This document shows, in pieces, positions 9,477-17,206 of a stretch of DNA of 64,000 bases (within the stretch, counting starts at the first letter, position 1; every line of letters begins with the position of its first letter). This DNA is from Eubacterium brachy ATCC 33089 (GTDB taxonomy: Bacteria; Bacillota; Clostridia; Peptostreptococcales; Anaerovoracaceae). Location: contig KI535270.1 in assembly GCA_000488855.1 (NCBI GenBank), forward strand, positions 21,258-85,257. Direction: 5' to 3'. A model generated the notes under the pieces. The model searched no databases and was not told the origin of the DNA. It was given only the letters and a program-made list of their open reading frames with translations. The translations under genes were made by a program, and so were the position numbers.

Positions 9477-9559
9477 ATTCTCTCCACATTTAACTCATTT
9501 ATATGTGAACATTGATATTCTGCCATTTTTCGTAGATAACCTTCTACTCGGATTTCCAC
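9473..9559 (-). CDS. possible 28-residue upstream small ORF, coupled to queH
   Basis: A GTG-initiated frame of 28 codons lies in the leader between the queH promoter and queH. Its TGA stop overlaps the queH GTG start in a GTGA arrangement, which is the usual geometry of translational coupling. An AAAGGGA sequence lies about 9 nt before the GTG, so a ribosome site is possible but not strong. The encoded peptide contains one cysteine and reads GYLRKMAEYQCSHINELN in its middle. I do not recognise it, and a frame this short can arise by chance. Confidence 0.3.
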   Translation of the reverse strand: MEIRVEGYLRKMAEYQCSHINELNVERM

Positions 9560-9623
9560 TACTGATTTTCCCTTTCAATTCTGAATTTCAAAATACGAAT
9601 ATCCTTCAGGTTTTCATCGTTAT

Positions 9624-9651
9624 ATTATACCATATTTTCCCGGCTTTTCAA
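9624..9651 (-). promoter_or_regulatory. promoter of the queH-asnA-priA...prkC operon
   Basis: On the minus strand TTGAAA (9646-9651) and TATAAT (9624-9629) are separated by 16 bp, a good vegetative sigma-factor promoter. The predicted leader to queH is about 140 nt and contains the small coupled frame described separately. Confidence 0.6.
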
Positions 9652-9683
9652 AAAAAAAATATTATGGAAACATTGTATTTTCA

Positions 9684-9701
9684 ATGGTTAAAATTAACCA
9701 T
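9684..9701. promoter_or_regulatory. inverted repeat, candidate operator between divergent genes
   Basis: The sequence ATGGTTAA-AA-TTAACCAT is a perfect inverted repeat with 8-bp arms and a 2-bp spacer. It lies between the divergent queH and radical SAM promoters, immediately upstream of the candidate -35 at 9706, a place where a dimeric regulator could act. No regulator can be assigned. Confidence 0.4.
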
Positions 9702-9705
9702 ATCT

Positions 9706-9734
9706 TTATCATCCCTCAGCTTTTATGTTATACT
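9706..9734 (+). promoter_or_regulatory. candidate promoter of the radical SAM gene
   Basis: TTATCA (9706-9711) and TATACT (9729-9734) are 17 bp apart. The -10 is preceded by TGT, giving an extended -10 that may offset the weak -35. Transcription would start about 20 nt before the ATG at 9763. Confidence 0.5.
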
Positions 9735-9762
9735 GTTTCATAGGTCACTTACGGAGTTGAAA

Positions 9763-10656
9763 ATGAATAGAATATACACAATAAATAACTATTTAAGAAA
9801 AATATTCGGCGAAAAAGTCGTAAAACTCTCTCTAGATGGCGGTTTTACGTGTCCAAATCGGGATGGCACAAAAGGTTTTGGTGGATGTGCTTTTTGCTCC
9901 TCCACCGGTTCAGGGGAGCTATCCAGCGATATACCGAGTCAAATACAATTGCTATCCGACAAATGGAGCCATGTCAATAAATACCTTGCATACTTTCAAA
10001 ATCATACAAATACCTATGCTCCGCTTTTACGCTTGCGAAATTTGTTTTTCGATGCTTTAAGCCAAGATAAGATCGTGGGATTAGTAGTTGCAACTCGTCC
10101 GGATTGCTTGAGCGATGAAGTAGTGTCGCTGCTTTCTGAAATTCAGCAAACTCATTTTATTTGGGTTGAACTCGGGCTGCAAACAATTCACGATGAAATT
10201 GCCAACTCCATAAACAGAGGATATCTTCTATCCGAATATGATCAGGCGGTAAAAAAACTGAACGATGCCGATTTGAAATATGTTACTCATCTGATTTTAG
10301 GGCTACCCGGCGAAAATCGCTTACAAATGGAAGAATCCTTAAAGTACGTGTGTAACAAATCTCCTTTTGGGCTCAAATTGCACATGTTAAACATTGTCAA
10401 AGGCAGTCAAATGGAACTCACCCACAGAGATTATTCATATTTTAAATCCATAGACCACTATGTCAATTTTGTGTGTGATTTTATCGAAATAATACCAAAA
10501 GACATAACCATCCACAGACTTAATGGCGATGCTCCCAGGAACATACTTATTACACCTGAGTGGAGTTATAAAAAAAGAACCATTCTAAACAGCATTAACA
10601 AAGAGTTGATAAATAGAAACAGTTGGCAAGGCAAATTTTTCGAGATTACCGATTGA
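9763..10656 (+). CDS. TIGR01212-family radical SAM protein (YtqA/YhcC-like)
   Basis: This 297-residue radical SAM protein belongs to the YtqA/YhcC family, conserved in bacteria but of unproven substrate. The Fe-S cysteines sit in CPNRDGTKGFGGCAFC near residue 27-42, with the wider spacing typical of this family rather than CX3CX2C. Further family signatures are VATRPDCLS near residue 110, WVELGLQTIHD near 135 and THLILGLPGE near 180. The ATG at 9763 follows ACGGAG with suitable spacing. The frame stays open for about 450 nt upstream, but that part lies opposite queH and lacks a ribosome site. The gene is monocistronic and diverges from queH. Confidence 0.9.
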   Translation: MNRIYTINNYLRKIFGEKVVKLSLDGGFTCPNRDGTKGFGGCAFCSSTGSGELSSDIPSQIQLLSDKWSHVNKYLAYFQNHTNTYAPLLRLRNLFFDALSQDKIVGLVVATRPDCLSDEVVSLLSEIQQTHFIWVELGLQTIHDEIANSINRGYLLSEYDQAVKKLNDADLKYVTHLILGLPGENRLQMEESLKYVCNKSPFGLKLHMLNIVKGSQMELTHRDYSYFKSIDHYVNFVCDFIEIIPKDITIHRLNGDAPRNILITPEWSYKKRTILNSINKELINRNSWQGKFFEITD

Positions 10657-10728
10657 CGTCTGGAAATTTTTTAGTATATATTTATCACCTTTTCCGTATT
10701 GAAGCCTCTTCCTCTGTGAACTTACTTA

Positions 10729-10757
10729 TTGACACTCTTTTTTTTTAGTATTAAAAT
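10729..10757 (+). promoter_or_regulatory. promoter of the aconitase operon
   Basis: A perfect TTGACA (10729-10734) is followed after 17 bp by TAAAAT (10752-10757). The predicted start falls near 10764, so the operator at 10768-10777 would cover the first transcribed bases. Confidence 0.7.
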
Positions 10758-10767
10758 AAATGTATAA

Positions 10768-10777
10768 TTGTATACAA
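10768..10777. promoter_or_regulatory. candidate GntR/FadR-type operator TTGTATACAA
   Basis: This is a perfect 10-bp palindrome just downstream of the aconitase promoter and 7 nt before the ribosome site. Its TGTATACA core is the kind of site bound by FCD-domain GntR regulators, and the third gene of this operon encodes such a regulator. Autoregulation is therefore likely, but is inference. Confidence 0.55.
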
Positions 10778-10794
10778 AGTATATGGAGGTCAAT

Positions 10795-12720
10795 ATGAGT
10801 AAAACGCTTACGTACAAAATTCTTGAGAATCATCTCTTATCCGGAGAACTTATTCCAGGTACAGAAATCACCATAAAAATGGATCAGACTTTGACTCAAG
10901 ATTCCACAGGAACAATGGTCTATCTGCAACTTGAAGCAATGGATGTCGATCATGTGAAAACAGAACTTTCTGTAGCATATATAGATCACAACACTTTGCA
11001 AACCGGCTTTGAGAATGCTGATGATCATGCATTTATTAAGAGTGTTGCACAACGCCACGGAATTTTGTTCTCAAAACCCGGCAACGGAATTTGTCATCAA
11101 CTTCATTTGGAGAATTATGGAATTCCCGGTAAAACTCTTCTGGGATCGGACAGTCATACTCCGACCGGTGGCGGTCTGGGTATGATCGCGATAGGTGCAG
11201 GTGGTTTAGACGTAGCGGTTGCAATGGCTAAGGGAACATACTCCTTGACGGTTCCCAAGGTTGTAAATGTCAAACTGAAAGGTTCATTAAAGCCTTGGTC
11301 TTCTGCCAAAGATGTCATATTAAAAGTTCTAAAAGAGCTGACTGTAAAAGGTGGTGTCGGCAAAGTTGTCGAATACACCGGTCCCGGCGTTTCCTCTCTA
11401 TCTGTTACTGATAGAGCCACGATTACGAACATGGGAGCGGAACTCGGTGCTACAACTTCTATCTTTCCCAGCGATGACAATACCAGAGCATATTTAAAAT
11501 CCCAAGGTCGTGAAGAAGATTATGTATCGCTATCTGCTGATGAAGATGCGGTGTACGACGAAACTTTGGAAATCGATTTGGATGAGCTAAAACCTTTAGC
11601 TGCAATGCCTCACAGTCCTGACAACATTGATTCTGTGGCAAATATAGGAAAAATTAAAATTGACCAAGTGGCTATAGGCAGCTGCACAAACTCTTCTTAT
11701 ACTGATTTGATGAAGGTTGCCGGTATTCTAAAAGGGAAAAAAATTCATCCTGACGTTTCATTTGTCATCTCTCCGGGGTCAAGTACTATTTTACATAAAT
11801 TGGCTGAAAATGGAGCTTTAGCGGATTTAATCGGTGCAGGAGCCCGAATCATTGAAAATGCCTGTGGACCCTGTATCGGCATGGGACAATCTCCTAAATC
11901 CGGTGCAATTTCCCTTAGGACATTCAACAGAAACTTCAAAGGCAGATCCGGAACAAACGATGCAATGGTATATCTGGTAAGCCCTGAAACCGCTGCAATA
12001 TCAGCTGTATATGGCGTTCTCACAGACGGTAGTACGACAGATGACTTCATTCCTCAAGTCAAAATGGTCGATTTCGAAAAGAGCGATAACTTTATCGTCT
12101 ACCCTACCGGACACAGTAAAGGGAACACTCCTGTGGAAATGGGACCAAACATAAAACCGTTCCCAAGAAACAATCCTCTGTCAGGAGATTTAAAAGCGAA
12201 AGTGTGTCTTCATGCAGGAGACAATATAACAACTGATGATATTATGCCTTCCGACTCAAGACTTTTACCATATCGCTCAAATATCCCTTATCTTTCTAAT
12301 TTCTGTTTTGAAAAAATAGATTCAGAGTTTGCGAAGAGATGTGAAGATGCAAAGGAGTGTGCAATAATCGGTGGTGAGAACTACGGACAAGGTTCTTCCA
12401 GAGAACACGCAGCTCTGGCCCCACTTCATTTAGGTGTTAAGTTTGTGGTTGCAAAATCATTTGCCAGAATACATCGTTCCAACTTGATCAACAGCGGGAT
12501 ATTGCCTCTTGTTTTGAAAACTCCAACCGATTATGATGAGTTCGACTTGGGAGATGAATTGATTATCAAAAATGCTGTTTCTCAACTTGATAGAGATGAA
12601 ATAACCATAGAAAACATTTCAAACGGCAAAGAATATACCTTGTTGAACAACTTCTCTCCATTAGAGAAGAATTTAATCTTGGCCGGCGGAAAAATCAATT
12701 ATATCAAAAGTGAGAATTAG
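10795..12720 (+). CDS. acnA: aconitate hydratase
   Basis: Aconitase interconverts citrate and isocitrate through a [4Fe-4S] cluster. The 641-residue protein is of the shorter form common in Clostridia. Cluster cysteines occur in GSCTNSSYTDL near residue 295 and ACGPCIGMGQSP near residue 360, and a substrate-binding region GSDSHTPTGGGLGM lies near 118. The C-terminal swivel domain carries GGENYGQGSSREHAAL near 530 and AKSFARIHRSNLINSG. The ATG at 10795 has GGAGGT 5 nt upstream, so the frame-open ATG 27 nt earlier is not used. It is followed 91 nt later by isocitrate dehydrogenase. No citrate synthase gene is in the window. Confidence 0.95.
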   Translation: MSKTLTYKILENHLLSGELIPGTEITIKMDQTLTQDSTGTMVYLQLEAMDVDHVKTELSVAYIDHNTLQTGFENADDHAFIKSVAQRHGILFSKPGNGICHQLHLENYGIPGKTLLGSDSHTPTGGGLGMIAIGAGGLDVAVAMAKGTYSLTVPKVVNVKLKGSLKPWSSAKDVILKVLKELTVKGGVGKVVEYTGPGVSSLSVTDRATITNMGAELGATTSIFPSDDNTRAYLKSQGREEDYVSLSADEDAVYDETLEIDLDELKPLAAMPHSPDNIDSVANIGKIKIDQVAIGSCTNSSYTDLMKVAGILKGKKIHPDVSFVISPGSSTILHKLAENGALADLIGAGARIIENACGPCIGMGQSPKSGAISLRTFNRNFKGRSGTNDAMVYLVSPETAAISAVYGVLTDGSTTDDFIPQVKMVDFEKSDNFIVYPTGHSKGNTPVEMGPNIKPFPRNNPLSGDLKAKVCLHAGDNITTDDIMPSDSRLLPYRSNIPYLSNFCFEKIDSEFAKRCEDAKECAIIGGENYGQGSSREHAALAPLHLGVKFVVAKSFARIHRSNLINSGILPLVLKTPTDYDEFDLGDELIIKNAVSQLDRDEITIENISNGKEYTLLNNFSPLEKNLILAGGKINYIKSEN

Positions 12721-12811
12721 TCTGAACTTTCATCCCATTTACAAATTCGTTTTAATCTTGCATAAATCTGTAAATACCGGATATACATCATATATTTCAT
12801 AGGGGGAGATA

Positions 12812-13942
12812 ATGGAAAACAACTTAAAACATATTGAGAATCTCATTTCAGCTCAGTTGAAAAGAATTAAAAAAATCAAAGAAAATCAACAGTTCACGGA
12901 CTTTAAAAAACTTGATAAAATCGTCATAGGAACTGCAAATGGTGACGGTATCGGTCCTGTTATTATGGATGCAACTTTAAAAGTATTAAAAAATTTGCTT
13001 ACAAAAGAAATCTCTTCCGGGAAAATCGAAATTCGGGAAATAGAAGGTCTCACTATCGAAAACAGAGTTGCTAAACTTCAGGCTGTTCCAGATGATGTAC
13101 TCTCTGCTATAAGAGAGTGTAACGTGCTTTTGAAAGGACCTACGACCACTCCGGGTAAAAAGGATGATCTTCCTAATATCGAAAGTGCCAACGTTACTTT
13201 GCGAAAGGAATTGGATCTTTTTGCAAATGTCAGACCGGTGAAAGTTCCCGAAAAAAATATCGATTGGATTTTTTTTAGAGAAAATACCGAGGGAGAATAC
13301 GCTCTTGGAAGTCAAGGTATCGAAATTGATGATGAAATTGCTGTAGATTTTAAAATTATAACTGATGTCGGAACAAGACGAATAGCTGAAGCTGCATTTA
13401 ATTACGCAAAGTCAAATGGAAATTTAAATGTTTCAATCATAACAAAGGCGAACATTATGAAAAAGACGGATGGTAAATTTTTAGAGGTTTGCTATGATAT
13501 ATCCAAAAAATATCCTGAAATCAAAACTGATGACTGGTACGTCGATATATGTGCGGCAAACCTCATAAACCCGGCGTTGCAATCTTCGTTCAACGTATTT
13601 TTACTTCCAAATCTCTACGGAGATATAATAACTGATGAAGCTGCACAGCTGCAAGGCGGTGTAGGAACTGCCGGAAGTGCAAATATAGGCAGCAAATATG
13701 CCATGTTTGAGGCAGTACACGGAAGTGCACCTCGCATGGTCAAAGAAGGCATTTCCAAATATGCAAGTCCCGCCAGTCTATTAAAGGCCTCTGAAATGAT
13801 GTTGCGTCACGTCGGATATACTGCTCATGCCGATAAGCTGGAAAGCTTAATTGAATTGGCAAACAACTCATTAAACATGTCAGGTGATGGCAAGGGAAAT
13901 ACCGCTGCAGAGTTTGCAGATTTTATCAATGACAGGTGTTAA
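12812..13942 (+). CDS. NAD-type isocitrate dehydrogenase
   Basis: This 376-residue enzyme belongs to the isocitrate/isopropylmalate dehydrogenase family and most likely oxidises isocitrate to 2-oxoglutarate. Visible signatures are GDGIGPVIMDA near residue 50, FFRENTEGEYALG near 155, and the metal-binding end GDIITDEAAQLQGGVG near 270 followed by FEAVHGSAP. The TEGEY motif and the neighbouring aconitase favour isocitrate over isopropylmalate, and no leu gene is near. An N-terminal extension of about 30 charged residues precedes the fold. GGGGGAG lies just before the ATG. NAD rather than NADP use is inferred from the family type, not proven. Confidence 0.88.
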   Translation: MENNLKHIENLISAQLKRIKKIKENQQFTDFKKLDKIVIGTANGDGIGPVIMDATLKVLKNLLTKEISSGKIEIREIEGLTIENRVAKLQAVPDDVLSAIRECNVLLKGPTTTPGKKDDLPNIESANVTLRKELDLFANVRPVKVPEKNIDWIFFRENTEGEYALGSQGIEIDDEIAVDFKIITDVGTRRIAEAAFNYAKSNGNLNVSIITKANIMKKTDGKFLEVCYDISKKYPEIKTDDWYVDICAANLINPALQSSFNVFLLPNLYGDIITDEAAQLQGGVGTAGSANIGSKYAMFEAVHGSAPRMVKEGISKYASPASLLKASEMMLRHVGYTAHADKLESLIELANNSLNMSGDGKGNTAAEFADFINDRC

Positions 13943-13987
13943 ACAGTTTTTGACTGCCGTTTGTCAATTAACCGGAAAGGAAGAGAT

Positions 13988-14623
13988 ATGGCAATTTCTG
14001 ATAATTTATTTTCAACTATAAAAGATGACATATTGACCGGAAAGCTAAAAAGTGGTGAAAAACTCACAGAAAAGGTCATTTGCAATCAATACAGCATCAG
14101 CAGAACTCCTGTGAGAGAGGCTCTGCAAAAGCTGGAGATGGAGGGTCTTGTCGAAAGCATTCCAAACCGTGGTTTTTTCGTGTTGGGTTTGACCGCACGC
14201 GACTATGAGGATATGTTCACATTGAGAAAGCTATATGAAATTCAAGCCTTTTCTTGGGCTGTAGAAAGAGCATCCGACCAAGAAAGAGAATCCATCGAAG
14301 AATTGTTTGAGCTTATGGAATTCTACACGATGAAAAAGGATGTTGCAAAAATGCTTACGATAAATATGAACTTTCATCAGATGATATACAAGGCATCACA
14401 TAATAGAATTCTCGCAAATTTACTTTCATCTTATCAACAAATGCTAAAATATGTCGACAATACACGAAAAAATTACAACAACTATCTTCTGGATGTTTTT
14501 ACTGAACATAAAGCCATATATGAAGCCTTTAATTCAAGGGATATCGATGCCGGCGTTACAGCCATAACGACCCATCTTGACAACTCCAAACTTCGCTACT
14601 TAAAAAGTATCAAATTGCTGTAA
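13988..14623 (+). CDS. GntR-family transcriptional regulator with FCD domain
   Basis: This 211-residue DNA-binding protein has an N-terminal winged helix typical of GntR (LKSGEKLTEKVICNQYSIS, RTPVREALQKLEMEGLVE) and a C-terminal all-helical FCD ligand domain with the metal-binding pattern built around FHQMIYKAS and EHKAIYEA. FCD regulators usually bind a small organic acid. As the third gene of an aconitase-isocitrate dehydrogenase operon it most likely senses a tricarboxylic acid and acts at the TTGTATACAA site at 10768. The ATG at 13988 is preceded by GGAAAGGAAG; a TTG at 13961 in the same frame lacks such a site. Confidence 0.9.
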   Translation: MAISDNLFSTIKDDILTGKLKSGEKLTEKVICNQYSISRTPVREALQKLEMEGLVESIPNRGFFVLGLTARDYEDMFTLRKLYEIQAFSWAVERASDQERESIEELFELMEFYTMKKDVAKMLTINMNFHQMIYKASHNRILANLLSSYQQMLKYVDNTRKNYNNYLLDVFTEHKAIYEAFNSRDIDAGVTAITTHLDNSKLRYLKSIKLL

Positions 14624-14644
14624 TAATTCCAATTTCATTGTAAA

Positions 14645-14678
14645 AGTCACATTTTATCAATATTGATAAAATGTGACT
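14645..14678. terminator. perfect 34-bp palindrome between convergent gntR and tdk
   Basis: The two 17-nt halves, AGTCACATTTTATCAAT and its reverse complement, abut with no spacer. It lies 22 bp after gntR and about 94 bp after the end of tdk on the other strand. It could act as a bidirectional terminator, though the T-runs on both sides are weak; only TATTTTT follows 12 nt later on the plus strand. A protein-binding site is the alternative. Confidence 0.55.
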
Positions 14679-14771
14679 CTCAGTCTATTTTTAAACGCAG
14701 CTATCATTATCGCACAGTTTCACAATTACATTTTCTGCATTTCCTCTATTCTCTAAATTCTGTTTAACATT

Positions 14772-15377
14772 TTACTTTGTGTATCCATAATATTTCTCAT
14801 CATCTGATATTCTTCCATCATTATAGTGTTTTCTGCAAAGAGATACATACATGTTATTTCCTCCTACGATGATTTGTTTTCCCTCTTTTACCAACTTACC
14901 GTCTTCAACTCTGGCAACCATCGTTGCTTTTCTGCCACACCAACAAATCGTCTTTATTTCCTCAATTTTATCAGCGTATACAAGCAAATAATACGATCCC
15001 TCAAATAGCTCATTTTTAAAGTCATTTTTTAAGCCGTATACCATTACCGGAACATTTAAACTGTCTACAATTTCCACTAATTCTTCCACGTGATGCTTCT
15101 TCAAAAATTGACCTTCATCTACAAGTACACAATCTATCGGCTGTTTCTCATTTTCTCTCATGAAAACTTCCAATATATCCATATCTTCACTTATTGCCAC
15201 CGCTGTCCTCTGCAACCCTACACGAGAAGCTATAACGCCTTCACCATATCTGCTGTCCACCTTTGGAGTCAGACAGAATACTCTCTTTCCTCGTTCTTCA
15301 TAATTATATGCAACTTTTATCAATTCTATGGATTTCCCTGCGTTCATCGTGCTGTATTTAAAAAAAAGTTGAGCCAT
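14772..15377 (-). CDS. tdk: thymidine kinase, type II
   Basis: Tdk phosphorylates thymidine for salvage. The 201-residue protein has a P-loop variant (STMNAGKSIELI) near residue 10, the DEGQFL Walker B region near 85, and the zinc site formed by CWCGRKAT near 140 and CRKHYND near 180. The ATG at 15377 has AGGTGAAAG before it, which is better placed than the start 27 nt upstream. It lies downstream of the tRNA cluster, separated from it by a strong terminator, so it needs its own promoter. Confidence 0.96.
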   Translation of the reverse strand: MAQLFFKYSTMNAGKSIELIKVAYNYEERGKRVFCLTPKVDSRYGEGVIASRVGLQRTAVAISEDMDILEVFMRENEKQPIDCVLVDEGQFLKKHHVEELVEIVDSLNVPVMVYGLKNDFKNELFEGSYYLLVYADKIEEIKTICWCGRKATMVARVEDGKLVKEGKQIIVGGNNMYVSLCRKHYNDGRISDDEKYYGYTK

Positions 15378-15437
15378 ACTTTCACCTATCCTTTTGCATA
15401 TCATATGTTGTAATATAACAGCATTTACACCATAAAG

Positions 15438-15465
15438 AAAAAAACTCCTCTTTTTTTGAGAAGTT
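15438..15465 (-). terminator. intrinsic terminator of the tRNA cluster
   Basis: On the minus strand AACTTCTC pairs with GAGGAGTT (one G-U pair) around a loop of seven A, followed by seven T. It begins 2 nt after the encoded CCA of tRNA-Phe. Confidence 0.85.
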
Positions 15466-15467
15466 CA

Positions 15468-15543
<76 letters not shown>

Positions 15544-15564
15544 AAATTTGCAACATTTTGAAAT

Positions 15565-15641
15565 TGGTGGGCCATCAGGGACTTGAACCCCGGACCTGCC
15601 GGTTATGAGCCGGACGCTCTGACCAACTGAGCTAATGGCCC
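15565..15641 (-). tRNA. tRNA with CAT anticodon (Met elongator or Ile2)
   Basis: The acceptor stem is GGGCCAT/ATGGCCC, the anticodon is CAT and CCA is encoded. The fully paired first acceptor base pair argues against the initiator. Elongator Met and lysidine-modified Ile cannot be separated with confidence by eye. Confidence 0.93.
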
Positions 15642-15650
15642 CAATAACAA

Positions 15651-15727
15651 TGGTCGGGGTGGCAGGATTTGAACCCGCGACCCACTGGTCCCAAACCAGT
15701 TGCGCTACCAAGCTGCGCTACACCCCG
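15651..15727 (-). tRNA. tRNA-Pro (TGG)
   Basis: The acceptor stem is CGGGGTG/CACCCCG, the anticodon is TGG and CCA is encoded. Confidence 0.98.
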
Positions 15728-15750
15728 AAACGTAATAATATATTTGTATA

Positions 15751-15826
15751 TGGCAGGGGTAGTAGGACTTGAACCCACGGCACACGGTTTTGGAGACCGT
15801 TGCTCTACCAACTGAGCTATACCCCT
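15751..15826 (-). tRNA. tRNA-Trp (CCA)
   Basis: The acceptor stem is AGGGGTA/TACCCCT with G discriminator, the anticodon is CCA and the 3' CCA is encoded. Confidence 0.98.
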
Positions 15827-15828
15827 AT

Positions 15829-15921
<93 letters not shown>

Positions 15922-15955
15922 AGGCATATTATTTCATTCCCTGCATTGTTCTATA

Positions 15956-16044
<89 letters not shown>

Positions 16045-16063
16045 ATATGGATTCTGAAAAATT

Positions 16064-16139
16064 TGGTGACCCATCGGAGATTCGAACTCCGGACACCTTG
16101 ATTAAAAGTCAAGTGCTCTGCCGACTGAGCTAATGGGTC
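16064..16139 (-). tRNA. tRNA-Lys (TTT)
   Basis: The acceptor stem is GACCCAT/ATGGGTC, the anticodon is TTT and CCA is encoded. Confidence 0.98.
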
Positions 16140-16149
16140 ACATAAAATT

Positions 16150-16224
16150 TGGCTGGGGTAGCAGGAATCGAACCTGCGCATGACGGAGTCAAAGTCCGGT
16201 GCCTTACCGCTTGGCTATACCCCA
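16150..16224 (-). tRNA. tRNA-Gln (TTG)
   Basis: The acceptor stem is TGGGGTA/TACCCCA with G discriminator, the anticodon is TTG and CCA is encoded. Confidence 0.98.
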
Positions 16225-16244
16225 TCGCACCCTGTCAAAAATAA

Positions 16245-16321
16245 TGGTGAGCCCACAGGGATTCGAACCCCGGACACACGGCTTAGAAGGCCGTTGCTCT
16301 ATCCAACTGAGCTATGGACCC
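16245..16321 (-). tRNA. tRNA-Arg (TCT)
   Basis: The acceptor stem GGGTCCA/TGGGCTC includes G-T pairs, the anticodon is TCT and CCA is encoded. Confidence 0.97.
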
Positions 16322-16358
16322 ACACCTTAGTTTAAACAGCAATAATGCTTTTGGAGAA

Positions 16359-16380
16359 ACCTTAGCCACTTGGCTAAGGT
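16359..16380 (-). other. stable hairpin inside the tRNA cluster
   Basis: ACCTTAGCC and GGCTAAGGT form a perfect 9-bp stem with a 4-nt loop, and a flanking GAGA/TCTC match may extend it. It occupies the only long spacer of the cluster, between tRNA-Gly (TCC) and tRNA-Arg. No good T-run follows on the minus strand, so RNA processing or a partial terminator are both possible. Confidence 0.6.
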
Positions 16381-16393
16381 AACTCTCAAAAAA

Positions 16394-16467
<74 letters not shown>

Positions 16468-16486
16468 ATATATAAAGGTCTTACCT

Positions 16487-16561
16487 TGGAGCGGAAGACG
16501 GGATTCGAACCCGCGACCCTCGCCTTGGCAAGGCGATGCTCTACCCCTGAGCCACTTCCGC
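16487..16561 (-). tRNA. tRNA-Gly (GCC)
   Basis: The acceptor stem is GCGGAAG/CTTCCGC with T discriminator, the anticodon is GCC and CCA is encoded. Confidence 0.98.
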
Positions 16562-16575
16562 AAAACTATTAAATT

Positions 16576-16660
16576 TGGTGGAGGAGAGTGGATTCGAACC
16601 ACTGTAGACTCAGTCAACGGATTTACAGTCCGCCCCCTTTAGCCTCTCGGGCACTCCTCC
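16576..16660 (-). tRNA. tRNA-Tyr (GTA)
   Basis: This is an 85-nt class II tRNA with acceptor stem GGAGGAG/CTCCTCC, anticodon GTA and encoded CCA. Confidence 0.98.
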
Positions 16661-16665
16661 GGATT

Positions 16666-16741
16666 TGGAGCTGGCAGAGGGACTTGAACCCCCGACCTGC
16701 TGATTACAAATCAGCTGCTCTACCAACTGAGCTATGCCAGC
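16666..16741 (-). tRNA. tRNA-Thr (TGT)
   Basis: The acceptor stem is GCTGGCA/TGCCAGC with T discriminator, the anticodon is TGT and CCA is encoded. Confidence 0.98.
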
Positions 16742-16779
16742 ATAACACATCAATTGAGTGCACGTACTCTTGAAAAAAA

Positions 16780-16856
16780 TGGCGATCCGAATCGGGCTCG
16801 AACCGACGACCTCCAGCGTGACAGGCTGGCATTCTAACCAACTGAACTACCGGACC
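16780..16856 (-). tRNA. tRNA-Asp (GTC)
   Basis: The acceptor stem is GGTCCGG/TCGGATC with two G-T pairs and G discriminator, the anticodon is GTC and CCA is encoded. Confidence 0.97.
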
Positions 16857-16863
16857 GCATGTT

Positions 16864-16939
16864 TGGTGGGCGTAATAGGGCTCGAACCTATGACCCTCTG
16901 CTTGTAAGGCAGATGCTCTCCCAGCTGAGCTATACGCCC
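16864..16939 (-). tRNA. tRNA-Val (TAC)
   Basis: The acceptor stem is GGGCGTA/TACGCCC, the anticodon is TAC and CCA is encoded. It is the first gene of the cluster. Confidence 0.98.
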
Positions 16940-16974
16940 AAACATCTCAAATGTATCTCAACAGTACTTTTCAA

Positions 16975-17003
16975 ATTTTACATTATTCACATTTATTTGT
17001 CAA
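16975..17003 (-). promoter_or_regulatory. promoter of the 15-tRNA cluster
   Basis: On the minus strand TTGACA (16998-17003) and TAAAAT (16975-16980) are separated by exactly 17 bp, about 35 nt before tRNA-Val. Confidence 0.8.
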
Positions 17004-17206
17004 TACATTTTCTTATTTTTTATAAAGTTTTTCTCCTTAATCAGCAAAATTTTAATTCGCACTAAAAACTGCTCAATAGCTTAAATTATCGCAGGTTATC
17101 TCTCATGTTTGAATAGCAATAACAACGATAAGCTATGTGGTAATAATAGATATTCAACTGCAAAAAAGCATCATATTCTAAACTCATTTTACGCGATTCT
17201 TTAGCA

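Noticed and set aside
9477..9623. preQ1 riboswitch before queH
   Set aside because: The leader shows no convincing pseudoknot with the short conserved A-rich tail; the small coupled frame explains more of it.
9304..9762. Upstream extension of the radical SAM reading frame
   Set aside because: It lies opposite queH and its promoter, has hydrophobic low-complexity translation and no ribosome site; the true start at 9763 has one.
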